Source of the DNA: Planctomyces sp. SH-PL62
Lineage (GTDB): Bacteria; Planctomycetota; Planctomycetia; Planctomycetales; Planctomycetaceae
Assembly: GCA_945893045.1 (NCBI GenBank)
Contig: CAMDEA010000044.1
Coordinates: 1-48,374 of the forward strand
DNA: 48,374 nt
Direction: 5' to 3'
The translations under genes and the position numbers were made by a program. A model generated the notes under the pieces. That model saw only the letters and a program-made list of their open reading frames with translations. It ran no database searches and was not told the DNA's origin. Positions 9,324 through 18,041 of this stretch are shown here, one piece after another (within the stretch, counting starts at the first letter, position 1; the number at the start of each line of letters is the position of its first letter).

Positions 9324-10160
9324 ATGAATGCTGCTCCCAGTTTCAAAATCCTGCCGGAACAAAACGAACTCGCTCAGATGGAACGCGACCTGCGCTTCTA
9401 TCCCAGCCAGGTCACGGCTCCCAAGGTGCTCAGCCGCGAACTGATCGCGCAATTTAATCGCGACGGCTACGTGAAAGGACTGCGAGTCTTCGATGCGGCA
9501 GGCACAGAACGAAACACGCAGTATTTCGACGCCTTGCTGGCGAGCGTACTCGCGGCTGGCGGCGACAGTTATTCGATCAGCACCGCGCATCTGAAGTACG
9601 GCTACGTCTATGACCTCCTTACGAACTCGCAGATCGTCGATTACGTGGCGGACATACTGGGACCGAACGTGATCGGCTGGGGATCGCACTTCTTCTGCAA
9701 GATGCCCAAGGATGGCAAAGCGGTCGCCTGGCATCAGGACGCCAGCTATTGGCCGCTGACGCCTTCGAAGACCGTCACCGTCTGGTTGGCGATCGACGAT
9801 GCCGATTGCGAGAACGCCTGCATGAAATTCATCGCCGGCTCGCAGAACTTCGGGCACCTGACCTACCGGCCCAGCAGCGAGGCCGATCACAACGTGCTCA
9901 ACCAGAGCATCGACAATGCCGAGCAATACGGCACGGTCGTGTATAACGTCCTCCAAGCCGGTGAGTTTTCGATCCACTCCGACTTGCTGCTGCACGGCTC
10001 TGAAGCCAACGCCTCAGATCGCCGCCGGTGCGGGCTGACACTGCGCTATTGCACGCCCGATGTCCGCGCCGGTTCCGAATGGAACAAGAAGGGGGTCGTC
10101 GTTCGCGGCTGCGATCCCACCAGCCATTGGGCCAACCCACCCCGCCCCAGCGTGGAGTAG
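9324..10160 (+). CDS. Phytanoyl-CoA dioxygenase (PhyH) family protein
   Basis: A 278-residue non-heme Fe(II)/2-oxoglutarate oxygenase of the PhyH family. The metal triad is visible as H137 and D139 in AWHQDASYW and H224 in DLLLHGSEAN. The 2-oxoglutarate-binding Arg probably lies in the RRRCGLTLRY segment. There is no signal peptide, so it is cytoplasmic. The substrate cannot be read from the sequence; planctomycetes carry many paralogues. Spacing to the upstream gene is about 100 bp, with no obvious Shine-Dalgarno, so co-transcription is uncertain. Confidence 0.9.
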   Translation: MNAAPSFKILPEQNELAQMERDLRFYPSQVTAPKVLSRELIAQFNRDGYVKGLRVFDAAGTERNTQYFDALLASVLAAGGDSYSISTAHLKYGYVYDLLTNSQIVDYVADILGPNVIGWGSHFFCKMPKDGKAVAWHQDASYWPLTPSKTVTVWLAIDDADCENACMKFIAGSQNFGHLTYRPSSEADHNVLNQSIDNAEQYGTVVYNVLQAGEFSIHSDLLLHGSEANASDRRRCGLTLRYCTPDVRAGSEWNKKGVVVRGCDPTSHWANPPRPSVE

Positions 10161-10171
10161 TCACCGCTTCT

Positions 10172-10245
10172 GTAGCCCAGGCCCTTGTGGCCTGGATGAT
10201 TCCCTAATAGGACTGAACCGACCGACCCACGAGGGGTCGGGCTAC
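10172..10245. repeat. GTAG double-hairpin element (CCAGGCC/CCGACCC variant)
   Basis: A 74-bp element bounded by GTAGCCC and GGGCTAC. Hairpin 1 is CCAGGCC-CTTGT-GGCCTGG, hairpin 2 is CCGACCC-ACGAG-GGGTCGG. It shares its left half and spacer (GGCCTGGATGATTCC) with the element at 31882-31955. It lies between the dioxygenase and rplY genes. Confidence 0.88.
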
Positions 10246-10400
10246 AGTGGTCGCTTCCGAACTGCCTATGAGTCACCGCCTGTTTTCAGGCGAAAACCCG
10301 GCGGAGAGCTTGATTGCGGAGCCGGGACGAGGCCGCTATCTTGCCCCGCCCATTGGGGTTCCAAAGTCCGTTTGCACAGTCGTTTTAAGGTGGTTGCGTC

Positions 10401-11051
10401 ATGGAAATAAATCTGGTCGCTGAGCGGCGAACCAAGTTGGGAACATCGGAAAATCGTCGTCTGCGGGCGAAGGGATTGGTTCCCGGAAATATCTACGGCC
10501 ACAAACAAGATGCGATCTCAGTGACCTTTGCGGGCAAAGAGACTGCCGCGCTGGTGAATTCCACGCATCGCGTCGTCAATCTGGTGTTCGAGGGCAAGAC
10601 CGAGACCGCGATCCTGCGTGAAACTCAATGGGATGTCTTCCGCACCCAACTCATGCACATCGACTTCATGCGTGTGGACGCGAACGAGCGCGTCAAAGCC
10701 GACGTCGATGTCGTCGTCCGCGGCACCTCGGCCGGAGCATTGGCGGGGGGCATCTTCGAGCAACCGTTGCACGCGCTGCACGTCGACTGCCTGGCCATCA
10801 ACATTCCCGAAGCGATCATCGTGAAGGTCCAGGGCCTGAAGATTGGCGAGGCGATTCACGTCAAAGAATTGGATATCCCCGAAGGCGTCACCGTGCTGAA
10901 CAACCCGGACGCCATCGTCGTCCGCGTGATCCAGCCGATCGTCGTCGAAGCGCTTCCCTCCGCTGAAGCCGCCGACACGGCCGAGCCAGAAGTCATCAAG
11001 AAGGAAAAGAAAGCCGCCGAGGATGCCGACGAAAAGGCCGGCAAGAAGTAA
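10401..11051 (+). CDS. rplY: 50S ribosomal protein L25 (general stress protein Ctc type)
   Basis: A 216-residue bL25 of the long CTC type that binds 5S rRNA in the large ribosomal subunit. The N-terminal L25 domain (about 1-90: RTKLGTSENRRLRAKGLVPGNIYG, THRVVNLVFEG, TQWDVFRTQLMHIDF) is followed by the TL5/CTC beta domain (about 95-185: FEQPLHALHVDCLAINIPEAI, DIPEGVTVL). A charged tail rich in Lys, Glu and Ala (KKEKKAAEDADEKAGKK) ends the protein. AAGG lies about ten bases before the ATG. In many genomes rplY sits next to pth; here the next gene is convergent and a terminator follows at once. Confidence 0.97.
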   Translation: MEINLVAERRTKLGTSENRRLRAKGLVPGNIYGHKQDAISVTFAGKETAALVNSTHRVVNLVFEGKTETAILRETQWDVFRTQLMHIDFMRVDANERVKADVDVVVRGTSAGALAGGIFEQPLHALHVDCLAINIPEAIIVKVQGLKIGEAIHVKELDIPEGVTVLNNPDAIVVRVIQPIVVEALPSAEAADTAEPEVIKKEKKAAEDADEKAGKK

Positions 11052-11082
11052 GCCGCCTGCGGCGCTTCTCAGATTTCCAAGA

Positions 11083-11114
11083 AACACGGGCGGTTCTTCC
11101 GCCCGTGTTTTTTC
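11083..11114 (+). terminator. Rho-independent terminator of rplY
   Basis: A GC-rich stem AACACGGGCGG / CCGCCCGTGTT with loop TTCTT is followed by a run of T. It starts 31 bases after the rplY stop. It is the only textbook intrinsic terminator noticed in the window, which contrasts with the many palindromes lacking a T-tract. Confidence 0.93.
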
Positions 11115-11225
11115 GTAGCCGTCATCGCTCCGCGTGACGAGCCGTGCGCTCCGTGAAGCTCGGAAGGATTCTTGAGCATAGTCGCAAGGAGCGTTCGGCT
11201 CGTCACGCGGAGCGATGACGGCTAC
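11115..11225. repeat. GTAG palindromic element, long variant (forms the 3' end of the 11203-12372 gene)
   Basis: Outer arms of 30 bp match perfectly (GTAGCCGTCATCGCTCCGCG...GACGAGCCG and complement at 11196-11225), with a 51-bp centre. Each arm holds a small internal palindrome with TCC or GGA at its centre. The right arm encodes RSRHRSA and the TGA stop of the minus-strand gene. The element abuts the rplY terminator. Confidence 0.9.
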
Positions 11226-12372
11226 GCAATTCCGTCGATGAGAGATCGCTACGAAACTCTGCCTCAGAAATCTCCTCGAACAAGTCACACAGCGACGGCG
11301 GCAATCCCAAATCGCGCAGCGTGTGAAAGGATCTTCTGTCGAGCCGTCCCGCGACCAGAAAGCGTGCTCCGTGCGAACGGATCTCGCTGAGTGCGGCGAT
11401 CATCTCGGCTTCACCGCCGTAGTATTTCGGCTGCACGATCCGCTCGGCGGTATCGATGCCAACGACGAACGTCGTGTTCGGGAACAGCCGCGACTTGAGC
11501 ACAAACGTCGGTGCGTGCGTCAGCACCACAGGTCGCTCTGTGAATTGGCGGCAGCGCGACTGGATGGTCAGAAAATCGAGCGGCGGCTTATCGACGTTGA
11601 CGCACGCCATTTCGAAAGCCACCGGTCCACCCAGCCGTTGTTCCGCCGCGCGAACCAATTCGCGATGTCCGTCATGCAACGGATTGAATGAGCCGGCCAA
11701 TAAACCTGCCGGCTTGAGCGGCGGCTCCGCCTGCCAAATCACCGGTGTCGCGGTCTCGGCGAGTGCCTCTGTCGGAATTGCCCAGAGTGTCGTCCGTCGT
11801 CCCGCGACCAAATCCACCAGCAGCGGATCAGCAATGCCCCCCATGCACACCAGCGAATCCCCTTCTTGGAGAACAACCCCTGGTAATGAAGTCAGCTCAC
11901 AAGTCTCGCCCAGCAATCGCAGCAGGACATCGGCGACGAGTCGCTCTTCGGCAGGACGATCTCGCAAGCCTTTCGACAGCGATAACTCAACCAACCGCGT
12001 CGCGTTCATGGTCTGCGTCGCGATCCACGCGCGATGTTCGCCGCGTTTGGGGCGATCACTAACCAGAGCAGCGGTGCCGCCGATGCCAATCGCCATGTCT
12101 GAATCGGCCGACATTTGCCGAGCACGTTGATACGCCACGACCGACATCGCCAGTGCCGTCTCGCGACTGCAGGACTGCTCCGGCGCACGGCCCAGCCATT
12201 CGGTCAGAGCCGGCGACGAATACGGCACGCGCGCGTCGAGCAGAAACGCGGACGCGCCCGGCACGGTCAACAAGTCCGAGATCGCCAGACTGCCGCCACC
12301 CGTGACAGCGATGACCGCTTGCCGCCCGCTGGAGTGAATCGCTGCCAGGACTTGTTGTCGCACGGAGTCCAT
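11203..12372 (-). CDS. Fusion: divergent CinA C-terminal-like domain + nucleotidylyltransferase domain
   Basis: A 389-residue fusion. Residues about 1-165 resemble the CinA C-terminal (PncC, NMN amidohydrolase) fold: VTGGGSLAISDLLTVPGASAF, VPYSSPALTEWLG, DMAIGIGGTAAL. However, the usual ESCTGG stretch with its catalytic Ser reads IAVTGGG, and the YSN.AK lysine is a leucine, so amidohydrolase activity is doubtful. Residues about 215-380 form an HxGH-type nucleotidylyltransferase (AGSFNPLHDGHREL near 218-231), as in NMN/NaMN adenylyltransferases. A role in pyridine-nucleotide salvage or repair is inferred from the fusion. The last seven codons come from a palindromic element. A second CinA-type protein is encoded at 22909-24126. 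Confidence 0.85.
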   Translation of the reverse strand: MDSVRQQVLAAIHSSGRQAVIAVTGGGSLAISDLLTVPGASAFLLDARVPYSSPALTEWLGRAPEQSCSRETALAMSVVAYQRARQMSADSDMAIGIGGTAALVSDRPKRGEHRAWIATQTMNATRLVELSLSKGLRDRPAEERLVADVLLRLLGETCELTSLPGVVLQEGDSLVCMGGIADPLLVDLVAGRRTTLWAIPTEALAETATPVIWQAEPPLKPAGLLAGSFNPLHDGHRELVRAAEQRLGGPVAFEMACVNVDKPPLDFLTIQSRCRQFTERPVVLTHAPTFVLKSRLFPNTTFVVGIDTAERIVQPKYYGGEAEMIAALSEIRSHGARFLVAGRLDRRSFHTLRDLGLPPSLCDLFEEISEAEFRSDLSSTELRSRHRSA

Positions 12373-12515
12373 TGCTCTCTACCCTCTCGCGGAAACAGAC
12401 ACGGCTGCGGGTGTAGTTCGGGTGTCTGAGGATGGCAAGCAGACTCGCCTGCCTCATGGCGGGCTTCTATCCTTCCGCCCCGTTACCTCGCTCGAAGTTC
12501 ACCACGGAGGTTCCC

Positions 12516-14642
12516 ATGCAGTTCGCTCGCACGACAATTCTTGGCGGCCTGACGTTGATCGTGGCGTTCGGTCTGGCTGTCGCAGGAGACACACGGATGA
12601 AGTATCCGGAAACGAAGAAGATCGATCACGTTGACGAGTACCACGGCACCAAAGTGCCCGACCCGTATCGCTGGCTGGAAGACGACGTTCGGCAATCCAA
12701 AGAGGTCGCCGCGTGGGTCGAAGCTCAGAACAAAGTCACGACTGCTTTCCTGGAGTCGATCCCGCAACGGGACGGGATCAAGAAGCGGCTGACCGAACTG
12801 TGGAACTACGAGAAGTTCGGCGTCCCCGCCAAGGTCGGCGGGAAATACGTCTACTCGAAGAACGACGGTTTGCAGAACCAATCGGTGCTGTACGTCATCG
12901 AAACGCTGACCTCTGAGCCGCGCGTGCTGATCGACCCGAACTCCTGGTCCAAAGACGGCACCGTCGCGCTGGCGAGTACGTCGTTCAGCGACGACGGCAA
13001 GTTTCTCGCTTACAGCGTGGCCGAGGCGGGATCGGACTGGAACACCTGGCGGATTCTGGAAGTGGACTCCGGCCGCTTGCTGACCGACGAACTGCGCTGG
13101 GTGAAATTCAGCGGCGTGTCGTGGACGAAGGACTCACGCGGGTTCTTTTACAGCCGCTACGACGAGCCGAAAGAAGGGGCTGCCTTCCAGAGCCTCAATA
13201 AAAACCAAAAAGTGTTCTATCACCGAGTCGGCTCGTCGCAGGCCGATGACGTGCTGGTTTACAAGCGCCCCGATCAGCCCGACTGGGGCTTCCAAAACTC
13301 CGTCACCGACGACGGCCGTTACCTCGTCATCACGACCTGGAAGGGGACCGACGACAAATACCGCGTCACCTACAAAGACCTGCTGGAACCGTACGGGATG
13401 CCGATCGACCTGATCGACAACTTCGACAACGAGTACACGCTCATCGGCAACGACGGCCCGGTCTTCTATTTTCAGACCGACCTGGAAGCTCCGCGCAAGC
13501 GAGTCATCGCGATCGACACGCGCAAGCCGCATCTCTTGAAAGAGCTGATCCCGGAATCCAAGGAGACGCTCGTCGGCGTCAACATCCTGGCGAACCAATT
13601 CGTGGCGACGTATCTCAAGGACGCGAAGACGCAGGTCAAGCTATTCGGACTCGATGGCCGCTTCGTGCGAGAAGTCGAGTTCCCCGGTATCGGCGCGGCG
13701 GCTGGCTTCGGCGGCAAGCGTGAAGAGACTGAGACGTTTTATTCCTTCAGCAGCTTCGCGACTCCGTCGAACATTTTTCGCTACGACCTGCTGACCGGGA
13801 AAAGCGAAGTCTTCCGCAAGACGAACGTGAAGTTCAGCCCCGACGATTACGAAGTCACGCAGGTGTTCTACAAAAGCAAAGACGGCACCAAGGTGCCGAT
13901 GTTTCTGGCTCACAAAAAAGGGCTGAAGAAGGATGGCAGCAATCCGACGCTGCTGTATGGCTACGGCGGCTTCAACATCTCGCTGACCCCCAGCTTTTCG
14001 GTGTCTCGTCTGGCCTGGATGGAAATGGGAGGAGTCTTCGCCGTACCCAACCTGCGCGGCGGCGGCGAATATGGCGAGGATTGGCATCAAGGTGGGACGA
14101 AGCTCAATAAGCAGAACGTCTTCGACGACTTCATCGCCGCCGCCGAATGGCTCATCGAAAACAAATACACGAGCACCTCAAAGCTGGCGATTCAAGGGGG
14201 CAGCAACGGTGGCCTGTTGGTCGGAGCCTGTATGGCTCAGCGTCCCGATCTCTATGGCGCGTGTCTGCCGGCCGTTGGCGTGATGGACATGCTCCGCTTC
14301 CACAAGTTCACCGCCGGCCGATTCTGGGTCGATGACTACGGCAGCGCGGACGATCCCGAACAGTTCAAAGCGATCTTCGCGTACTCGCCGTATCAGAATC
14401 TCAAGCCCGGCAAAAAGTATCCGGCAACGATGGTCACGACCGCCGACACCGACGACCGCGTTGTTCCCGGCCACAGCTTCAAATTCGCCGCCGCTCTGCA
14501 AGCCGCTCAAGCCGGAGATGCGCCGACGCTCATTCGCATCGAAACTCGCGCCGGTCACGGAGCCGGCAAGCCAACCTCGAAGATCATTGAAGAGGTCAGC
14601 GACCAATGGGCGTTTCTAGTCAAGAGCCTCGGCATGAAGTAG
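12516..14642 (+). CDS. Secreted prolyl oligopeptidase (peptidase family S9A)
   Basis: A 708-residue serine peptidase. The ATG at 12516 follows GGAGG by five bases and starts a signal peptide (MQFARTTILGGLTLIVAFGLAVAG); an upstream in-frame start lacks both. The N-terminal beta-propeller part begins KIDHVDEYHGTKVPDPYRWLE, characteristic of S9A. The alpha/beta-hydrolase part carries the catalytic Ser563 in GGSNGGLL, the Asp in DTDDRVVPGHS (646/647) and His681 in RAGHGAGK. It cleaves short peptides after proline. Length matches the family. It is probably periplasmic and involved in peptide degradation. Confidence 0.96.
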   Translation: MQFARTTILGGLTLIVAFGLAVAGDTRMKYPETKKIDHVDEYHGTKVPDPYRWLEDDVRQSKEVAAWVEAQNKVTTAFLESIPQRDGIKKRLTELWNYEKFGVPAKVGGKYVYSKNDGLQNQSVLYVIETLTSEPRVLIDPNSWSKDGTVALASTSFSDDGKFLAYSVAEAGSDWNTWRILEVDSGRLLTDELRWVKFSGVSWTKDSRGFFYSRYDEPKEGAAFQSLNKNQKVFYHRVGSSQADDVLVYKRPDQPDWGFQNSVTDDGRYLVITTWKGTDDKYRVTYKDLLEPYGMPIDLIDNFDNEYTLIGNDGPVFYFQTDLEAPRKRVIAIDTRKPHLLKELIPESKETLVGVNILANQFVATYLKDAKTQVKLFGLDGRFVREVEFPGIGAAAGFGGKREETETFYSFSSFATPSNIFRYDLLTGKSEVFRKTNVKFSPDDYEVTQVFYKSKDGTKVPMFLAHKKGLKKDGSNPTLLYGYGGFNISLTPSFSVSRLAWMEMGGVFAVPNLRGGGEYGEDWHQGGTKLNKQNVFDDFIAAAEWLIENKYTSTSKLAIQGGSNGGLLVGACMAQRPDLYGACLPAVGVMDMLRFHKFTAGRFWVDDYGSADDPEQFKAIFAYSPYQNLKPGKKYPATMVTTADTDDRVVPGHSFKFAAALQAAQAGDAPTLIRIETRAGHGAGKPTSKIIEEVSDQWAFLVKSLGMK

Positions 14643-14662
14643 CCGTTTCGTTGGACTCTTTG

Positions 14663-15694
14663 CTATTTCAGAACCGATTCCACCACACCGCTACATCCAG
14701 AACGCAGCGCGGCCTGCGTGAAGTCAAAGACCGGCAATGCACATTCGGGCGGAGCGATCGGCGGCGTGCCCAGCAGCAACTGGTCGAGGAACCCGCTGAC
14801 GGGATTCCCTAGAAGATCGAGTTCGGGGTGAGTCAGCGGGCTGACACCCATCGCCGCACGCCAGCGCGGATCGGTGACGGGCAGCGGTTCGAGCGTGTTG
14901 TTGCGGCCGAGCCAGATTTGCCAATCGCGCACAAGCAAGTCGGCGTGCTCACAATGAAAATGAAAGTCTTCGCGAAACGTCTGCGCATGGCCGGTGAAGT
15001 GCATCGTCAGCAGCACGTCTTGTTCGAGCAGTGCGGAGAGCGAAGAGTTGATTTCGACTCGGCTGCCGCACGTCTGATTGCGAGCGAACACATCGAGAGG
15101 TCGCAGACCGGTGAGAAAGAACGCGAGATCAATCTTGTGGCTGCCGGCATCACCCAGAAATCCGCCAAGATTGATGGCCGGATCGTCTCGCCATGTGCCG
15201 CCGATCGTCTGCTGCCAGCGTTCGGAGTTGATGGAAGTGACCGCTCGCACCGCGCCCCAGCGTCCGCTTTGGAGTTCGTCACGCAGCACGCGATAGATCG
15301 GCCAGGACCGTCGCTGATACGCGACCGATACCACCGGCCCGCTGCGCGACTCGTCAATCAGTGTCAGCAAATGTTCGCGCCGGTCGGCGAGCGGCTTTTC
15401 GCAGAGCACATGCCAGCCCCGCGCTCGGCAGGCGCGGATGTGATCGAAGTGCAGTGACGTCGGCGTGCCGACGATCGCGGCGTCCGCTTCGGTTTGATTC
15501 AGCAAGTCGTCGAAGTTCGTGAAGCCGCGAGCATCCGGCGCGAGCTCACGCAGAGATTCAATGGCCTCCGATCGCGTATCGAACAGGGCGACTGCCTGAC
15601 CTCGTCCGCCGGCACGCAAGCGTTCAATGTGCATTCGCCCCATTCGGCCGCAGCCGAGAATGGCGAACCGAACGGGGTCGGGAGTCTTTTTCAT
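14663..15694 (-). CDS. Gfo/Idh/MocA family NAD(P)-dependent oxidoreductase
   Basis: A 343-residue protein with an N-terminal Rossmann fold (FAILGCGRMGRMH at residues 10-22), the family's EKP motif in CEKPLADRR and a typical C-terminal alpha/beta domain. Gly and His in GGFLGDAGSHKIDLAFFL correspond to the usual catalytic region. It likely oxidises a sugar or cyclitol; the substrate cannot be told. The ATG at 15694 is in the inner arm of a 27-bp palindrome, so MKKTPDP is encoded by the repeat. The ORF remains open upstream through the second arm, but that part looks like repeat, not protein. AGGAGC lies 14 bases ahead. Confidence 0.92.
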   Translation of the reverse strand: MKKTPDPVRFAILGCGRMGRMHIERLRAGGRGQAVALFDTRSEAIESLRELAPDARGFTNFDDLLNQTEADAAIVGTPTSLHFDHIRACRARGWHVLCEKPLADRREHLLTLIDESRSGPVVSVAYQRRSWPIYRVLRDELQSGRWGAVRAVTSINSERWQQTIGGTWRDDPAINLGGFLGDAGSHKIDLAFFLTGLRPLDVFARNQTCGSRVEINSSLSALLEQDVLLTMHFTGHAQTFREDFHFHCEHADLLVRDWQIWLGRNNTLEPLPVTDPRWRAAMGVSPLTHPELDLLGNPVSGFLDQLLLGTPPIAPPECALPVFDFTQAALRSGCSGVVESVLK

Positions 15695-15760
15695 GCCGCC
15701 GAATGCTCCTTGTGATTTCGATGCGCCACGAGCGGCGGCATGAAAAAGACTCCCGACCCC
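15674..15760. repeat. Perfect 27-bp inverted repeat (GGGGTCGGGAGTC family)
   Basis: Arms at 15674-15700 and 15734-15760 are perfect complements (GGGGTCGGGAGTCTTTTTCA then TGCCGCC) with a 33-bp centre. The left arm contains the start codon of the oxidoreductase gene and the right arm ends seven bases from the stop of the next gene. A single degenerate arm occurs at 42583-42608. Confidence 0.93.
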
Positions 15761-15767
15761 TTGGCGT

Positions 15768-17762
15768 TCAGCGATTCTTCTGGATCGCCTTGCGAGCTTC
15801 CTCAACGGTCAGCGTGTCGTCGCCGTCGAGATCCAGTTGTTTGAAGATCGGCCGCAGGCGATCGGGAACTTCGTCGAGCGACAGTTTGCCGTCTTTGTTC
15901 TTGTCGAGTTGCTTGAGGGCATCGATCACCCGGCTGGCGACTGCCGGCGAAATCGTTTCCGCAGCCACCGGCCGACGCGGTGTGCCGGTGACTTTCCGAG
16001 TCGCTTCAAACGTCTCTCTCGGGACAGCAATGTCGAAGTAACCGATCAGCATTTCATCCCAAGTTTGCTCGCCCCAGCGTACGGTCGCTTTGGGGTTCGG
16101 GTTGTTGAGGTTGTTCTCTGAGTTGTCGTAGTGGGCGACGACGTGCATCAAGCTGCCGGCCGGAATACTCAGCGGTTCGGCGAGTCGATACGAGGTCTGC
16201 CAATTGAAGTCGTAGTGTGGCACGTCGAGCACCGTCTCTTTGCGGCCATTCGCGGACTGCAACTCATAGCGAAAGGATTTTCCGCGAACGTGCATGTGCG
16301 GCATCAGATTCAGCAATTGGACATCGACCGGGGACTTCGGCGAATTTGCCTCATGTTGGGAATCAACGGCGTTGGGAGGAATGATCAAGCCGCCTGACTT
16401 GCGAGCCTCGCTGGTCATCACCGCGTGAGTCACCGATTTGTCGTCGGCGAACAGCAGACCGATGCGGCTGGCGTCTTTTGTCGCTTTGCCGTTGGGCGTG
16501 TAGTGAATTTGGAAGACTAGCTTCGATCCGGCTGGCAGGAGTTTGGCCATGCCCGTCGGGTACTCCTGCGGCAAGAAGCCCGGAACGTAGGCGGCGAGAA
16601 ACGCTCCCTCACCGTCGAACTTGTGCATTTCCGATTCCGTCTTGGCAAAGACCAAAACGTGATGCACGACGGAGCGTTCGCCCGGCTGAATCTCGGCGGC
16701 ATTGACCCATTTGTCCTCGGTCAGCTTGGGGTCCACGACGAAGTATTGATATCTCACCGTGCCGGACGCGGCGACGTCATACGGCTTGTCACGCATGTTG
16801 ACGATCAGGTCCGGCTCGCGCGGCAACTGCCAGCCGTCGGTGAAAGATTTCGGAGGCGGCAGATCGCCGCGATCGCCTTCGGGAGCACCGGCTTTGACCC
16901 AATCGAGGATCACTTTCTTTTCGTCCTCCGGCAGGTTGCGAGCATTCGCGAACTTTCCGTGATCGGGACTCGCGTGCCACGGCGGCATCCGATTGTCTTT
17001 GATGACTTCGGCAATGGTCTCGGCCCAGCCGGCGATTTCGTCGTAGCCGGTCATCGCGAACGGAGCGACTTGACCCGGTCGATGACAATTCATGCAGCGG
17101 TTCTGCAAGATCGGAGCGACGTGCTTCGAGTACGTGAACTCGGCTCCTGGTTTTGGTTCGCGGACTTTGCCGATGAAGCAACCTTCGACCTCGGTGGTCG
17201 CGACGCTGACCGGTTTGCCGGCGAGCAGTTCTTCAATCGCGCTCTTCAGGTCTTGTCGTTTCGCGGCATCGCGACGAAAGCCGATGCCATCTTGATCGTC
17301 GATGCGTCCGACGTACCGAATCGCTCGCTTCTGATCGAGCACGACGACTTCGGGGGTCCGTTCCGCTCCGGCCGCATCCGCCAGCTTGTTGCCGGCGTCT
17401 TTCAAGAGTCGAAAACCGACCTCTTGTTGTTTGGCCTGCGCGGCCAGATCCGCCAACGAGTCTTGCCGATTCGAGTTGATCCCCAAGATGACAACGCCGC
17501 GCGGCTCGAAGTCTTTCGTCAGCGCGTTCAGCTTCGTCACCGCTAACTTCGCGAGCGGACATTCGGTCCCAATGAAAGCCAGCACGATGACCGGCTTGTC
17601 CTGCATCTCCGCCAGCGAAGCGCTCGCGCCGCGATAGTCGGTGAGAGTCGCATCGGTGATGACTCGGCCGAGACGTGCGGTTCGCGTGGCCTCCGCCGCG
17701 CGGAGGTTTCCGCAGAAGATCGCCAGAATCAAAGTGGCACTGATGATGGAACCGCAACGCAT
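15768..17762 (-). CDS. Secreted redoxin / cytochrome c / copper monooxygenase-like / EF-hand protein
   Basis: A 664-residue mosaic. The ATG at 17762 follows AGGAGATTCC and begins a signal peptide (MRCGSIISATLILAIFCG). Domains in order: a redoxin/AhpC-TSA fold (about 30-195, with single Cys in GTECPLAK); a cytochrome c-like segment with one CxxCH (C223, C226, H227); a copper type II ascorbate-dependent monooxygenase-like region with His pairs at H367-H368 (VVHHVLVF), in FQIHYTPNG, and at H489/H491 (PHMHVRGKSF); and two EF-hand loops near the C-terminus (DKNKDGKLSLDE, DLDGDDTLTVEE). These suggest an exported metalloprotein using heme, copper and calcium. The reaction is unknown. This architecture recurs in planctomycetes. 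Confidence 0.88.
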   Translation of the reverse strand: MRCGSIISATLILAIFCGNLRAAEATRTARLGRVITDATLTDYRGASASLAEMQDKPVIVLAFIGTECPLAKLAVTKLNALTKDFEPRGVVILGINSNRQDSLADLAAQAKQQEVGFRLLKDAGNKLADAAGAERTPEVVVLDQKRAIRYVGRIDDQDGIGFRRDAAKRQDLKSAIEELLAGKPVSVATTEVEGCFIGKVREPKPGAEFTYSKHVAPILQNRCMNCHRPGQVAPFAMTGYDEIAGWAETIAEVIKDNRMPPWHASPDHGKFANARNLPEDEKKVILDWVKAGAPEGDRGDLPPPKSFTDGWQLPREPDLIVNMRDKPYDVAASGTVRYQYFVVDPKLTEDKWVNAAEIQPGERSVVHHVLVFAKTESEMHKFDGEGAFLAAYVPGFLPQEYPTGMAKLLPAGSKLVFQIHYTPNGKATKDASRIGLLFADDKSVTHAVMTSEARKSGGLIIPPNAVDSQHEANSPKSPVDVQLLNLMPHMHVRGKSFRYELQSANGRKETVLDVPHYDFNWQTSYRLAEPLSIPAGSLMHVVAHYDNSENNLNNPNPKATVRWGEQTWDEMLIGYFDIAVPRETFEATRKVTGTPRRPVAAETISPAVASRVIDALKQLDKNKDGKLSLDEVPDRLRPIFKQLDLDGDDTLTVEEARKAIQKNR

Positions 17763-17784
17763 TGGAATCTCCTGAAATTTGCGG

Positions 17785-17888
17785 AAGGGTCGTGCGTTCA
17801 AAATTCAAAATTGGCGGGGCTGATCGATACCGAGCATTCGACGCGGCAATCACCCCGCCAATTTTGAATTTTGAACGCACGACCCCTT
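17785..17888. repeat. Long inverted repeat (AAGGGGTCGTGCGTTC family)
   Basis: Arms of 35 and 36 bp at 17785-17819 and 17853-17888 differ by one G and pair otherwise fully. They contain the AAAATTCAAAATTGG stretch. The element starts 23 bases upstream of the redoxin-cytochrome gene start. On the minus strand it begins TTAAGGGGTC, like the neighbouring palindrome. Confidence 0.92.
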
Positions 17889-17973
17889 AATGTTGAATCT
17901 TGGAAGGCGGAGATGAAACACCGCTCGTACTGGGAATGTGTCGGTACGGTTTCAGCGGATCAAGCTCATGTCC

Positions 17974-18041
17974 GGGGTCAGGCACTTCGGAAATTCGGAA
18001 TTGGCCTCGGCCAATTCCGAATTTCCGAAGTGCCTGACCCC
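17974..18041. repeat. Perfect 33-bp palindrome with 2-nt centre (GGGGTCAGGCACTTC family)
   Basis: Arms at 17974-18006 and 18009-18041 are perfect complements (GGGGTCAGGCACTTCGGAAA onwards) separated only by TC. Such a structure would readily form a cruciform. With 17785-17888 it fills most of the 384-bp gap between divergent genes (17763-18146). No promoter could be assigned in that gap. Confidence 0.95.

Noticed and set aside
9003..9995. A 330-codon minus-strand ORF
   Set aside because: It spans two well-supported plus-strand genes (GDPD and PhyH) and has no motif.
16623..17546. A 307-codon plus-strand ORF
   Set aside because: It is antisense to the redoxin-cytochrome-copper gene.
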